From contig CP133595.1 in the NCBI GenBank assembly GCA_031200235.1, positions 1,942,341-2,006,340 on the forward strand: DNA of 64,000 bases. The letters run 5' to 3'. The notes beneath the pieces were generated by a model. The model ran no database searches, was not told the origin of the DNA, and was given only the letters and a program-made list of their open reading frames with translations. This document shows, one piece after another, positions 8,720 to 18,022 of this stretch. Source of the stretch: Cuniculiplasma divulgatum (GTDB taxonomy: Archaea > Thermoplasmatota > Thermoplasmata > Thermoplasmatales > Thermoplasmataceae). The position numbers and the translations under genes are program-made. Within the stretch, counting starts at the first letter, position 1. Every line of letters starts with the position of its first letter.

Positions 8720-10027
8720 ATGGAAGTTTATGGCTTGAAGGGCAGGACATGGCTACAGGTTATTTCTGCATACGCAGGATGGCTCATGGATGGATATACA
8801 TCCATTGCATATGCACTTGTTGCAGTAACAATATCGTCGGTATTCTTCCCTTCGAAGGTCATAGGCATATACAGCCTTGTTGCAACATTCGGAGGCCTGG
8901 CTGTTGAGGAGCTCGCAAGGCCGGTTGGATCAGTCCTTCTGGGAAACTTTCTTGGAGACAGGCTTGGAAGGAAGAACATGCTAACCATCACAATTGTGGG
9001 TTTTTCCATTTTCGCTGCATCTAAGGGCCTTCTTCCAACATTTACACAGGTTGGGATTTTCGCTCCCATACTGCTTTACATCATACTTTTCATAGAGGGT
9101 CTGTTCGCTGGAGCGGAGTATGGAGGTGGTACAGCGCTATCCATGGAGAGCGTTCCGGCAAAGAAAAGAGCCCCCATTGGCGCATTTGTGCAGAGCGGAT
9201 TTGGCACAGGTTTCTTCATAGTATCATTCGTCTTTGCCGGACTTTTTTCCTTTTATGGAAAGTCATCATTTGATGTAATTGGATGGAGAGTGCTCTTCTT
9301 TACCACCATCATTCCCGGATTACTGACGCTGGTTATCAGAAGAATTACAAGGGAGACTGTTGTTTTCCAGGACATGCAGGCTAAGAAGGAAGTGGAGAAG
9401 GAGCCGGCAGTGAGCCTTTTTAAGGTTGGCGGTGCCCCTCTTATATTCGCACTTATACTGACCACAGGGCTCCTTTTCATAAATTCAATAACTTTTTCAT
9501 TCTACCCCACTCTCCTGATCCTTCTTCATTCAACAATAAGCGGCACCACAGTTGGTGTTTACAATGCTTATATCAACCTGGTATCACTGTTTGGCGTATG
9601 GGTTGGGGGCATTATAGGATTGATAATAGTTGGAAGGAAGACATCCATGATCGTATATACTGTGATTTTTGTGGCCATAACCTATCCCATATCATACTTT
9701 GCATTCCACGGAAGCGCATTTATGGATCTGGTTCTATTCAGCATACAGGCTTTCTTTGAAGCAATGATATTCTCAACACTTCCTGCATTCCTTTCGGAAA
9801 CATTCAGCAAGAAATTCCGAACCACTGGCGTTGGGTTTGCATATAACGGTGGTGCAATACTTTCCGGATTCGCCATAAGCATAGTCCTCTATTCGGCTAC
9901 CATAACCCGGAGCCTCTTCGCCTCATGGACGCTCTGGTTCTTCATTGCAGAGGCAATAATGCTTGCAGGGTTACTGCTTTCAAAGGAAACCTACAGGCAT
10001 GGGAATCCTGACCTGATAAATGCATAG
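8720..10027 (+). CDS. MFS transporter, metabolite:H+ symporter type
   Basis: 435 residues with about 12 membrane segments. The signature NFLGDRLGRKN (loop 2-3) and a long central loop rich in Lys/Glu resemble the metabolite:H+ symporter branch of MFS (ShiA, KgtP, ProP and phosphate-permease relatives), as does the acidic DG in GWLMDGYTS of the first helix. I chose the ATG at 8720 because a TATA box lies 26 nt upstream; the frame is open back to a TTG at 8660. The substrate, possibly a carboxylate, phosphate or sugar, is unknown. It ends 44 nt from the convergent trehalose operon. Confidence 0.8.
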   Translation: MEVYGLKGRTWLQVISAYAGWLMDGYTSIAYALVAVTISSVFFPSKVIGIYSLVATFGGLAVEELARPVGSVLLGNFLGDRLGRKNMLTITIVGFSIFAASKGLLPTFTQVGIFAPILLYIILFIEGLFAGAEYGGGTALSMESVPAKKRAPIGAFVQSGFGTGFFIVSFVFAGLFSFYGKSSFDVIGWRVLFFTTIIPGLLTLVIRRITRETVVFQDMQAKKEVEKEPAVSLFKVGGAPLIFALILTTGLLFINSITFSFYPTLLILLHSTISGTTVGVYNAYINLVSLFGVWVGGIIGLIIVGRKTSMIVYTVIFVAITYPISYFAFHGSAFMDLVLFSIQAFFEAMIFSTLPAFLSETFSKKFRTTGVGFAYNGGAILSGFAISIVLYSATITRSLFASWTLWFFIAEAIMLAGLLLSKETYRHGNPDLINA

Positions 10028-10071
10028 TATATGTGTGATAGTAAATGCACCCGCAGCGTCCGGTTCATGGG

Positions 10072-11850
10072 TCATTTCTGAATGACTGCCACACCGTAGG
10101 ATTCCATGATAATCCCATTGCCCTCGTTTTCACAGTTTCTGCTGAACAGAATCCTGCCATGCATATCGGGAATGTTTACTTGTTTCTCAGAAAGGTTGAA
10201 GGCACACTGAATAACACCCATTGGCGTATCCAAATATGTTGCAGTGACAAGTGCACCATCGATTCTAACCACAGGCCTGATTCCTTTCCCAAGTTTCATA
10301 CTTCTCCGAATGGAAATCAGTTTCCGGTATTCCCCAAATATTTTCTGCCCCTTACTGGAATGAAGATCATGCCATGGGATTCTGGATTCCATAAATGCAC
10401 GTGGATCTGATGGCGCAATATGATCCTCAACCCAATCAAGATAGTTGAATTCCTCTTTCCGTCCCTTGTCCACGGCACTGGCAAATGACCTGTCCGATGT
10501 GTCAATAAAGAACCAGAATGGAGAAATTGTTCCAAATTCCTCACCCATGAAGAGCATGGGGACATATGGTGAAAGTATGGCACCAGCTGCCATTGCCATG
10601 GAAGCGTCCATGCCAGCATATGATGTAGGCCTCTTGGATCCCGGCCTGTTTCCCACCTGGTCATGGTCCTGTGCAAAGACAACCAGCTGGTCATTTCTGT
10701 ATCTCCTGTCCCTGTAGCCTCTGGTCCTGTGAAGAAAACAAGAATAGATACAGGAATAAACGAAACCATGACGGAATGCCTCTGCTACCTGTTCAGGCTC
10801 ACCATAATCCATATAATATCCCTGCTTCTCGCCGGTGGCGAGTGCGTGCACGGAGTGATGAAAATCGTCACACCACTGTGCATCAAGACCATATCCTCCC
10901 ATTTCCGGTCCCTGAATTACCCTGGGATTGTTCATGTCACTTTCCCCTATTATGACTGGTCTTTTCCCTGTGCCGGCAAAATGCTTCTTTATGGTCCTGG
11001 TAAGCTCAGCCAGGAAATGCATGGGGGAATTGTCCACTATGCCGTGAATTGCGTCTAACCTGAGACCATCGAAGCCATATACGTCCAGCCAGAAAATGGC
11101 ATTCTGTATGAAGAAGGAACGAACATAGTCAGACCACTCACCATCAAAGTTCAGTGATGCGCCCCATGGTGTCATGTACCGGTTTGAGAAGAATGGTCCG
11201 AATGCTGCAAAAATGTTTCCTCTGGGCCCAATGTGGTTGTATACAACATCCAGTATTACAGAAAGATTCATGGAATGGCATCTTTCCACCAGTTCTCTCA
11301 GGTCACCGGGAGTGCCGTATGTGTTATGGACAGCATAGGGAAATACCCCGTCATAACCCCAGTTCCAGCGGCCCTCAAACTGCGAAACCGGCATGAGTTC
11401 AATTGCGCTTACACCGAGATCAGTAAGATGCTCAAGCCTTTCACCGATGCCAGCAAACGTGCCCTGGGGAGTAAACGTTCCGGTGTGCAGCTCGTAGATA
11501 ATTGCAGACGGCATGTGCAGATTCACGAATTCGGTATTTCCTGGAAGTGGGTATTGAATCACCCTCGAATGGCCGAAAACTCCATTGGGCTGATACCTGG
11601 AAGCCGGATCAGGGAGTGGTGCTCCGCCATTAATGGAGATCACGTAATCAACTGTTTCGCCATTCCATGGCATATGAGCCTCCCAGATACCAAACTCGTC
11701 CTTTGATGCAATAATTCTTCGTTTCCCGGAAATGAATTCCAGTCCAGTGGCAAAGGGTGCCCATGTCCTGAAGATCACTTCCGATCCCCTTATGATTGGA
11801 CCAATATCATGGTATGTAATGCTGGGAAAATTTTTCTTCCACTCACTCAA
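10072..11850 (-). CDS. treZ: Malto-oligosyltrehalose trehalohydrolase
   Basis: About 592 residues. TreZ cleaves free trehalose from maltooligosyltrehalose made by TreY. It has an N-terminal CBM48-like sandwich, then a GH13 barrel with GVSAIELMPVSQFEG, DVVYNHIGPRG, the nucleophile GLRLDAIHG, acid/base VIIGESD and AQDHDQVGNR. The start is the TTG at 11850 (TTGAGTGAG), overlapping the treY stop and preceded by GGAGGGTGG; the longer frame to 11895 would run inside treY. Last gene of the seven-gene operon. Confidence 0.95.
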   Translation of the reverse strand: MSEWKKNFPSITYHDIGPIIRGSEVIFRTWAPFATGLEFISGKRRIIASKDEFGIWEAHMPWNGETVDYVISINGGAPLPDPASRYQPNGVFGHSRVIQYPLPGNTEFVNLHMPSAIIYELHTGTFTPQGTFAGIGERLEHLTDLGVSAIELMPVSQFEGRWNWGYDGVFPYAVHNTYGTPGDLRELVERCHSMNLSVILDVVYNHIGPRGNIFAAFGPFFSNRYMTPWGASLNFDGEWSDYVRSFFIQNAIFWLDVYGFDGLRLDAIHGIVDNSPMHFLAELTRTIKKHFAGTGKRPVIIGESDMNNPRVIQGPEMGGYGLDAQWCDDFHHSVHALATGEKQGYYMDYGEPEQVAEAFRHGFVYSCIYSCFLHRTRGYRDRRYRNDQLVVFAQDHDQVGNRPGSKRPTSYAGMDASMAMAAGAILSPYVPMLFMGEEFGTISPFWFFIDTSDRSFASAVDKGRKEEFNYLDWVEDHIAPSDPRAFMESRIPWHDLHSSKGQKIFGEYRKLISIRRSMKLGKGIRPVVRIDGALVTATYLDTPMGVIQCAFNLSEKQVNIPDMHGRILFSRNCENEGNGIIMESYGVAVIQK

Positions 11851-14398
11851 GTCCGCCCACCCTCCGCAGAATAACGGCCGGTATATTATCCACAAGGTGC
11901 CGTATTTTTAACTCCCCAGATAGGACTACAGTGCGACCCGACAGGAGATCAATATATTCTCCCTGGAATCCGGAGGGAAGAACTATGCGTGCATCTTCAA
12001 GCCTGTTTGGATCAAGTGCATTGGTTTCTGAGGTAATTTTTGAAAATAACCTGAGGCATACAACTATGATCAGTTCATTCTCACTGACCACATAATACGG
12101 AAGAATGGATTCACTGTGATCTCCCGACGCCTGTAGTGCTTCCATTTTCCCGTTGTCAATCACATGGGCAAGTTCCCTTCTGATCGTTGAAAGCACTGCA
12201 ACCATCCTGGACTTCAGCCATGGGAAATCGCATTCTTCCAATGATTTCAGCGGCATTGAAGCTGTTTTTTCAAAATTTTTAACAAGTCTGTTGAAATTCA
12301 CCTTTTCCCTGTTGTCCGGATCCGTGAAATGAACGTTGATGCTCTCGGTTCCCTGGAAAAGTGCAGGCACACCAGGAAGCATGAATCTAAGAACAAGCAT
12401 TGAAATTGAATTATAATGCCCCAGATCCCTGCATTTCCTTGCCATTTTCGTTCCCATCTCCCAGTTTCCAGATTCCATAAGGTCCATTATGATCCTGGCA
12501 AGTTCCAGGGCATTGTTCTCATATTCCACATCCGGGTTCTTCCATGATGTTGAAAGCATGGATTCCCTCATTGCCTTGATGATCTGTGCATCCAGCTCCT
12601 TCATGTAGTCTGTGTAATAATCTGCTGATCCATAGGAAGCCAGAACAAGCTGCAGGATGTAGTAAAGGTGCTCTTCTGCCATATTGCCTATTCTGGAACG
12701 CGTATCTTCACGGGACTGAAGATCTTCCAGGATTCTGAAGAAAAGGTCAGGGTATTCTGAAATGACGAGACCTGAATTTCTCAGGTCTTCTCCAAATTTT
12801 GTATCGTGGGTTGATCCCTCATTGAGAGAAAATGGCAGGTTCTCCCTCTTCCTTATGAATTCAATGAATCCTTCCCAGTCTGGAATATCTGCCTCCGGAG
12901 TCCAGCCCACCTCATTCATGAAAATTAACGGATTGTAGGAAAAGAAAAGCCTGTCCTCAAGATTTTTTGCCATGAGGGCCCCGGAGTACTGTTGAATTCT
13001 CAAAACGGGGCGTATGCACTGGTTACACTTATGGGAAACGTGATCTGAAAGCACCCGTGCAATGGACTCGTCACTGCCACCTTCAGAGTTCAACAGGTGT
13101 TCGGAAATTTCAGTGGTATCATCGGCCGTGGAATATGTGCGGTATTTGTCAAATGATGTCAGAATGTTAACCACAGCTTCCCGTATTTCAGAATAACTGT
13201 ATTCGTACCCATGTTTCAGTACAAGGGAATTATAAAGTGGCCAGGAAAGGTTGTCAACATCACCGGAAAATTCCTGCATGATGAAGTCACGCTTGTAGCT
13301 CAGTAAAACCTCAGAGATGTTGCCGTATTCAGGCAGACTGGAATGGAATCGATCCTGAAGCTTGCCATATCCTCCGTCATCTGCATACAGTGCATTGATC
13401 ATCCCCAGAAAATCATAGCCTGTGGTGCCATGGATTTCGATTGATTTCGGAACTCTCTCTCCAGGAATGAGCACTTTCTCTGCCAGAATAATCTTGTCTG
13501 GCAGTTCATTCCTCAGATATCTTACATAACCTGAAGGATCGTAGAGGCCATCCAGATGATCGATCCTGATGCCTGTCACACAAGATGATCTGGAAAGTTC
13601 AATGATCTTTCTGTGTGTGAACCTGATGACATTCATGTCCTGCGATCTGACGGCAATCAGGCCATTCACGGAAAAAAAACGCCTGTAATTTATACGCTTT
13701 GATGCATACAGCCAGAACACCGGCCTCAGTGGAATATCCCTGATGATTTCTTCCAGAGTTTGAATGCTGCTGATCTCAATATCCGGAAGTGGATTGCTAA
13801 TCTCCTCTGACCGGCTTTCCATACCATTCTTCTGACTGGTGTTACCGGTTATTTCCGGCATTTTTCGAAGGGGGATATCCAGGGATCCAGCATGCAGGAC
13901 AGGGATTGACCCGGGCGTTATGCTTACCCTGTGCTGATTCACCAGAGAAATGAGGTTCTGAGGGAGAAATGGAAAAACTACAGAATCACTTGGAGAGAAT
14001 GGATTCCTGAATGTGTCGAAAAGCCATCTGAATTTTCGCGTTCCATCAATGAAAGCTGCTTGCACATAGGGATTTTCGGGGCTGTATGCCATATGGTTTG
14101 GGACTGTATCCAGCAATATGCCGAGACCCAGAGATGAGCAGGTGGAGCAGAAATTTCTGAAGGCGCTTTCACCTCCAAGTTCAGGATTAACCTGGCCAAA
14201 ATCGGTAACATCATAGCAGTGGTTGCTGCCTGATACTGCCCTCATTATGGGTGAAAGATACACATGTGATACGCCAAGGGACCTCAGGTAGGGCAGGACC
14301 TTCTCAGCTTCATCCAATGAAAAATCCCTGTTGAGCTGAATCCTGTACACAAGCCGCATATTGCTTTCCGTCACTGGATCAGCCTTCCTGAAATGCAT
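11843..14398 (-). CDS. treY: Malto-oligosyltrehalose synthase
   Basis: 851 residues. TreY turns the reducing-end alpha-1,4 bond of maltooligosaccharides into alpha-1,1. Family marks are the N-terminal MRLVYRIQLNRDF and LPYLRSLGVSHVYLSPI, the LDTVPNHMAY strand, the nucleophile GIRIDHLDGLYDP, acid/base IILAEKVL, and the TreY-specific TGYDFLGMINALY. The start is uncertain: ATG 14398 has no clear ribosome-binding site, GTG 14374 follows AGGAAGG, and ATG 14359 matches the usual TreY N-terminus. It lies about 30 nt after treX and overlaps treZ. Confidence 0.94.
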   Translation of the reverse strand: MHFRKADPVTESNMRLVYRIQLNRDFSLDEAEKVLPYLRSLGVSHVYLSPIMRAVSGSNHCYDVTDFGQVNPELGGESAFRNFCSTCSSLGLGILLDTVPNHMAYSPENPYVQAAFIDGTRKFRWLFDTFRNPFSPSDSVVFPFLPQNLISLVNQHRVSITPGSIPVLHAGSLDIPLRKMPEITGNTSQKNGMESRSEEISNPLPDIEISSIQTLEEIIRDIPLRPVFWLYASKRINYRRFFSVNGLIAVRSQDMNVIRFTHRKIIELSRSSCVTGIRIDHLDGLYDPSGYVRYLRNELPDKIILAEKVLIPGERVPKSIEIHGTTGYDFLGMINALYADDGGYGKLQDRFHSSLPEYGNISEVLLSYKRDFIMQEFSGDVDNLSWPLYNSLVLKHGYEYSYSEIREAVVNILTSFDKYRTYSTADDTTEISEHLLNSEGGSDESIARVLSDHVSHKCNQCIRPVLRIQQYSGALMAKNLEDRLFFSYNPLIFMNEVGWTPEADIPDWEGFIEFIRKRENLPFSLNEGSTHDTKFGEDLRNSGLVISEYPDLFFRILEDLQSREDTRSRIGNMAEEHLYYILQLVLASYGSADYYTDYMKELDAQIIKAMRESMLSTSWKNPDVEYENNALELARIIMDLMESGNWEMGTKMARKCRDLGHYNSISMLVLRFMLPGVPALFQGTESINVHFTDPDNREKVNFNRLVKNFEKTASMPLKSLEECDFPWLKSRMVAVLSTIRRELAHVIDNGKMEALQASGDHSESILPYYVVSENELIIVVCLRLFSKITSETNALDPNRLEDARIVLPSGFQGEYIDLLSGRTVVLSGELKIRHLVDNIPAVILRRVGGLE

Positions 14399-14428
14399 AT
14401 TTTACGGCAAATTCCAGCAGTTGCTGTA

Positions 14429-16552
14429 TCATAGAATCTCCTGTATGACAGCAGCTGCGTCAAAGTTCAGCAGATAATTTCTGCCCGGGAGTTTCTGGGG
14501 TAGCCCGTCTACAGATGGTACATTTGTATCGGCATATATCTCCCATCCTTTTTCACTTTCTGGAAGAATGAAGTTGACCGGGCTACTTGATGAGTTGAAG
14601 ATCAGCAGAAGATCCCCACCAGTGACAATATCGTCCCTGTAGGATATTTCTCTTGTCTCGCGTCCTGAAAGCCTTATCATAAGGGCGTGAAGCGATGGAT
14701 CGTTCCAGATGGCGGCCGTCATGTCCCTACCCTCAGGGGTCATCCACTGTATTTCTGCCCTACCAGTTGCTGGATTTGGGGTGCTCCGAAAGAAATTTCT
14801 CCTCCTCAGCACAGGATTTGACCTCCTCAGGTGAATGAGATGGCGTGTGAATTTAAGCAGATCACTCTTCTCCCTGTCAAGATTCCAGTCATACCAGCTG
14901 ATCTCGTTGTCCTGGCAGTATGCATTGTTGTTTCCTCTCTGTGTCCTACCAATCTCATCACCACCCAGCAGCATTGGTACCCCCTGCGAAACAAGCATTG
15001 TAAAGATGAAATTCTTCATTCTGCGGAACCTCCTTCCAATGATCTCAGAATTATCTGTTTCGCCCTCTGCTCCGAAATTATAGCTGTAATTCTCGTCGGT
15101 TCCGCCCTGAAAGAGCTCACCATTTGCATTGTTGTGTTTACTGTTGTATGAGACAAGATCGTACAGGGTGAATCCGTCGTGGGAAGTTACAAAGTTGATG
15201 CTTGAGTGCGGACGCCTGCCGTCCTCCTCATAAAGATCGGGCGAACCCGATATTCTGGTGGCAAATTCCGCAAGCGTTCCGTCATCGCCTCTCCACATCC
15301 TCCTGACCAGATCCCTGTATTTACCGTTCCATTCCGCCCACTTGGGAGGAAAATTGCCGACCTGATATCCGCCCGGACCAACGTCCCAGGGCTCAGCTAT
15401 GAGTTTCATTGTTGAGATAACCGGGTCCTGGTGGATTGTGGCCAGAAACGGCGAAAGCATATTCACGTCGTAAAGCTCCCGAGCCAGAGTTGATGCCAGA
15501 TCGAACCTGAAACCATCTACCTGCATTTCGTTAGCCCAGTACCTAAGGCTGTCCATTATGAGCTGAAGTACCTGTGGATTTCTCGCGTCAAGGCTGTTGC
15601 CTGTGCCTGTGAAGTCAGAATACAGCCTTGGATTCTCAGGGTCAAGAATATAATAAGTTGTGTTGTCAAGCCCCCTGAAACTCAAGGTTGGGCCAAGATG
15701 ATTCCCCTCTGCTGTATGATTGTAAACCACGTCAAGGATAACCTCTATGCCGTTCTCGTGAAATTTCCGGACCATGTCCTTGAATTCCCGTACCTGTGTT
15801 CCGGGAGGGCCGGAAGAATAACGTATATCCGGAGCGAAAAATCCAATGGTGTTGTATCCCCAGTAATTCACGAGGCCCGAATCAACCAGCATTTTCTCAT
15901 CCACATGATGGTGCACGGGAAGAAGCTCCACCGAGGTTATACCAAGATCCTTCAGGTACCTGATCATGGGCTCGGATGCAAGTCCGGAGTAAGTCCCTCT
16001 GATCTTTTCATCAACCTGAGGATTTGTGATTGTGGCTCCCCTTACATGGGTCTCATATATGATAGTCCTGTTCCAGGGGTGCCCTGGCTTTTCAACTCCA
16101 CCCCAGTCGTAGCTGGAATCAACAACTATTGATTTTGGAACATATCTTGCATCTGGTGTCGTATTGATCTTAAGGTCCTTTTCCTCGGAATTTATGTCGT
16201 ATGAAAAAATGCTGTCATTCCATCTCACAACACCACTCAGTGCCTTTGCATAAGGATCAATGAGAAGCTTGCTTTTATTGAACCTCTGCCCTTTCTCCGG
16301 ATCATAAGATCCATCTGCTCGATAGGCATATAACTGCCCGGATTTAATGCCAGACACAAAACAGTGCCACACATGTGCATCCTGCTCCTGCAACCTTATG
16401 GTTTCTGCGGCTTCGCCATCTTCCCTGTCATAGAGTTCCAGAAAGACAGAGCTGGCATTTTCCGAATAAATGGCAAAATTCACTCCGCCATCAATGATTG
16501 TTGCACCAAGGGGGTATTCGCTCCCCCTCCTTACTCTTTCAACATTCTCCAC
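14429..16552 (-). CDS. treX: Glycogen debranching enzyme (GlgX/TreX type)
   Basis: 707 residues, usual for GlgX/TreX, an isoamylase that removes alpha-1,6 branches. It has an N-terminal CBM48 domain (PLGATIIDGGVNFAIYSENA), then GH13 motifs DVVYNHTAEG, nucleophile GFRFDLAST, acid/base LIAEPWDVGPGGYQVG and TSHDGFTLYDLVSYNSKHN. In this operon it supplies linear chains for TreY. The ATG at 16552 follows GTGGAG at a suitable distance. The 30-nt gap before it (16553-16582) holds the perfect palindrome TGCTGTACAGCA. Confidence 0.95.
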   Translation of the reverse strand: MENVERVRRGSEYPLGATIIDGGVNFAIYSENASSVFLELYDREDGEAAETIRLQEQDAHVWHCFVSGIKSGQLYAYRADGSYDPEKGQRFNKSKLLIDPYAKALSGVVRWNDSIFSYDINSEEKDLKINTTPDARYVPKSIVVDSSYDWGGVEKPGHPWNRTIIYETHVRGATITNPQVDEKIRGTYSGLASEPMIRYLKDLGITSVELLPVHHHVDEKMLVDSGLVNYWGYNTIGFFAPDIRYSSGPPGTQVREFKDMVRKFHENGIEVILDVVYNHTAEGNHLGPTLSFRGLDNTTYYILDPENPRLYSDFTGTGNSLDARNPQVLQLIMDSLRYWANEMQVDGFRFDLASTLARELYDVNMLSPFLATIHQDPVISTMKLIAEPWDVGPGGYQVGNFPPKWAEWNGKYRDLVRRMWRGDDGTLAEFATRISGSPDLYEEDGRRPHSSINFVTSHDGFTLYDLVSYNSKHNNANGELFQGGTDENYSYNFGAEGETDNSEIIGRRFRRMKNFIFTMLVSQGVPMLLGGDEIGRTQRGNNNAYCQDNEISWYDWNLDREKSDLLKFTRHLIHLRRSNPVLRRRNFFRSTPNPATGRAEIQWMTPEGRDMTAAIWNDPSLHALMIRLSGRETREISYRDDIVTGGDLLLIFNSSSSPVNFILPESEKGWEIYADTNVPSVDGLPQKLPGRNYLLNFDAAAVIQEIL

Positions 16553-16569
16553 AATATATCTACCTCATC

Positions 16570-16581
16570 TGCTGTACAGCA
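16570..16581. repeat. 12-bp perfect palindrome between mak and treX
   Basis: TGCTGTACAGCA is fully self-complementary and fills the short mak-treX gap. A related but imperfect CAGCAACTGCTG occurs in the equally short treX-treY gap (about 14411-14423). Either could be an RNA hairpin for processing or translation control, or chance. Confidence 0.4.
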
Positions 16582-16582
16582 A

Positions 16583-18022
16583 TCACCTGAAGCTGCCGCT
16601 TCCACTCAGCGTCTCAACAAGGGCGCGGGCCGGTATGATTATCCAGTCTGGCCTGTTGTTCATCTCATAGTTTGCCTCGTATACGGCTTTCTCAACCTCA
16701 TAGTAGGCTGCAGTTTTCATGAAGTCCTGAAAGTCTTTGGGAACGATAGGAAGACCATTTGACTTTCTGAAATACGTTTTAAGGAAAACCTCACGCAGTT
16801 TCAGGGAAATTCTCCTTGTTTCCCTGGCCAGCGAAGTGTCAGATTTGGAGTAGAAACTTAAAGCGTAGTCTATTGAACGCGTCATGCCGGCAACATCCTT
16901 CAAGACACATCCAAGAGATAATCTTTCAGTTTCACCCCTGAGGGGTTCACCTTCGAAGTCTATAATTATTGGTCCCCGTGCTGTCCTGAGTATCTGCCCC
17001 AGATGAAGATCACCATGAAACCTGATCTTCTCTACCTCATACAGGGGTGAGAAATCAAAATTATCAACAAAATTACCGATGAGGTCATAGAAGTCAATGC
17101 TGTCATAGATCCTTCCATTGATTGACAGCGAAATTGATGTCCTGCGTATTGCTGATGCAAGATCCATGTATCTGCGTTTAATCCGGGTTATGTCACCGGC
17201 CGTGAAACGCTCGTGGCCGAATCCCGGATCATTTATGCCATAGAGTGCTCTGTGCATATCTGCAACTGTTCCGGCAAGATCAGTGACAGTAGAGATCATT
17301 TCTCCAGTATGATCCTCAACCCCAGTCTTTCCGCCATTGGTAAATCTGTCAATCATATCCCTGCTCAGTCCAAGAAAATAGTGCCAGTAATCGCCATCAT
17401 TCTGGACATTCTCCTGAATTGAAGCCACTGAAAGCAGCGGGTTCGGCTCATGAACAAGCTGTGCAATTGGTCTGGGTATATTTCTAAAGTTCGTTTTTGT
17501 ATAGAGCTTGACCGGAACCGTAAAGTCAGGATTATGGGGTGATATGGGCCGGCGAAACACCTTGCATATGTATCTTTCTCCCACGGTAAATGAGGAATTT
17601 GACTGCTCCACGTTAAGTGGCGTTATGACGGGATGCGCTGTCATATATGACTGGAATTCTTCTGCATATGGACCCTGAATCACAATTCGACCGTTTGAGC
17701 CAGAAACAGCGCCATCCGTAGCTAGGAGTGACATGAATGAGGATATGCTTCCGTTCTCCACTGCATCCCCAAACTGGGATGAATCGAAGGCAGATGGAGT
17801 TATTACAATGGTCGATCCGCCTGATGTTGTGCTAATGTCAACAATTACGATGGCAGATTCGCTGTCCCCTATAGTTTCCGGAACTGCATCCACAAGGCGG
17901 GCATCCACAATGGAATCAGACTTGAACGGAAACCACCTCTTGGTCTTCAGCTGTGCAAGCAGCCCAATGAGCGTAGATCTGTCAAGGACAGATGAAAGAT
18001 GAACAGTATTATGCAGTGACAT
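16583..18022 (-). CDS. mak: Maltokinase (ATP:maltose 1-phosphotransferase)
   Basis: About 479 residues. Mak makes maltose-1-phosphate, the substrate of GlgE. The C-terminal lobe has the aminoglycoside-phosphotransferase-like site RFHGDLHLGQIL and IIIDFEGEPLRGETER, followed by LKDVAGMTRSIDYA, a segment typical of maltokinases. The start is the ATG at 18022, which overlaps the treS stop and follows GGAGGC; the frame continues to 18088 only inside treS. In many bacteria Mak is fused to TreS; here they are separate and coupled. Its position between treS and the GlgE-type operon supports the call strongly. Confidence 0.92.
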   Translation of the reverse strand: MSLHNTVHLSSVLDRSTLIGLLAQLKTKRWFPFKSDSIVDARLVDAVPETIGDSESAIVIVDISTTSGGSTIVITPSAFDSSQFGDAVENGSISSFMSLLATDGAVSGSNGRIVIQGPYAEEFQSYMTAHPVITPLNVEQSNSSFTVGERYICKVFRRPISPHNPDFTVPVKLYTKTNFRNIPRPIAQLVHEPNPLLSVASIQENVQNDGDYWHYFLGLSRDMIDRFTNGGKTGVEDHTGEMISTVTDLAGTVADMHRALYGINDPGFGHERFTAGDITRIKRRYMDLASAIRRTSISLSINGRIYDSIDFYDLIGNFVDNFDFSPLYEVEKIRFHGDLHLGQILRTARGPIIIDFEGEPLRGETERLSLGCVLKDVAGMTRSIDYALSFYSKSDTSLARETRRISLKLREVFLKTYFRKSNGLPIVPKDFQDFMKTAAYYEVEKAVYEANYEMNNRPDWIIIPARALVETLSGSGSFR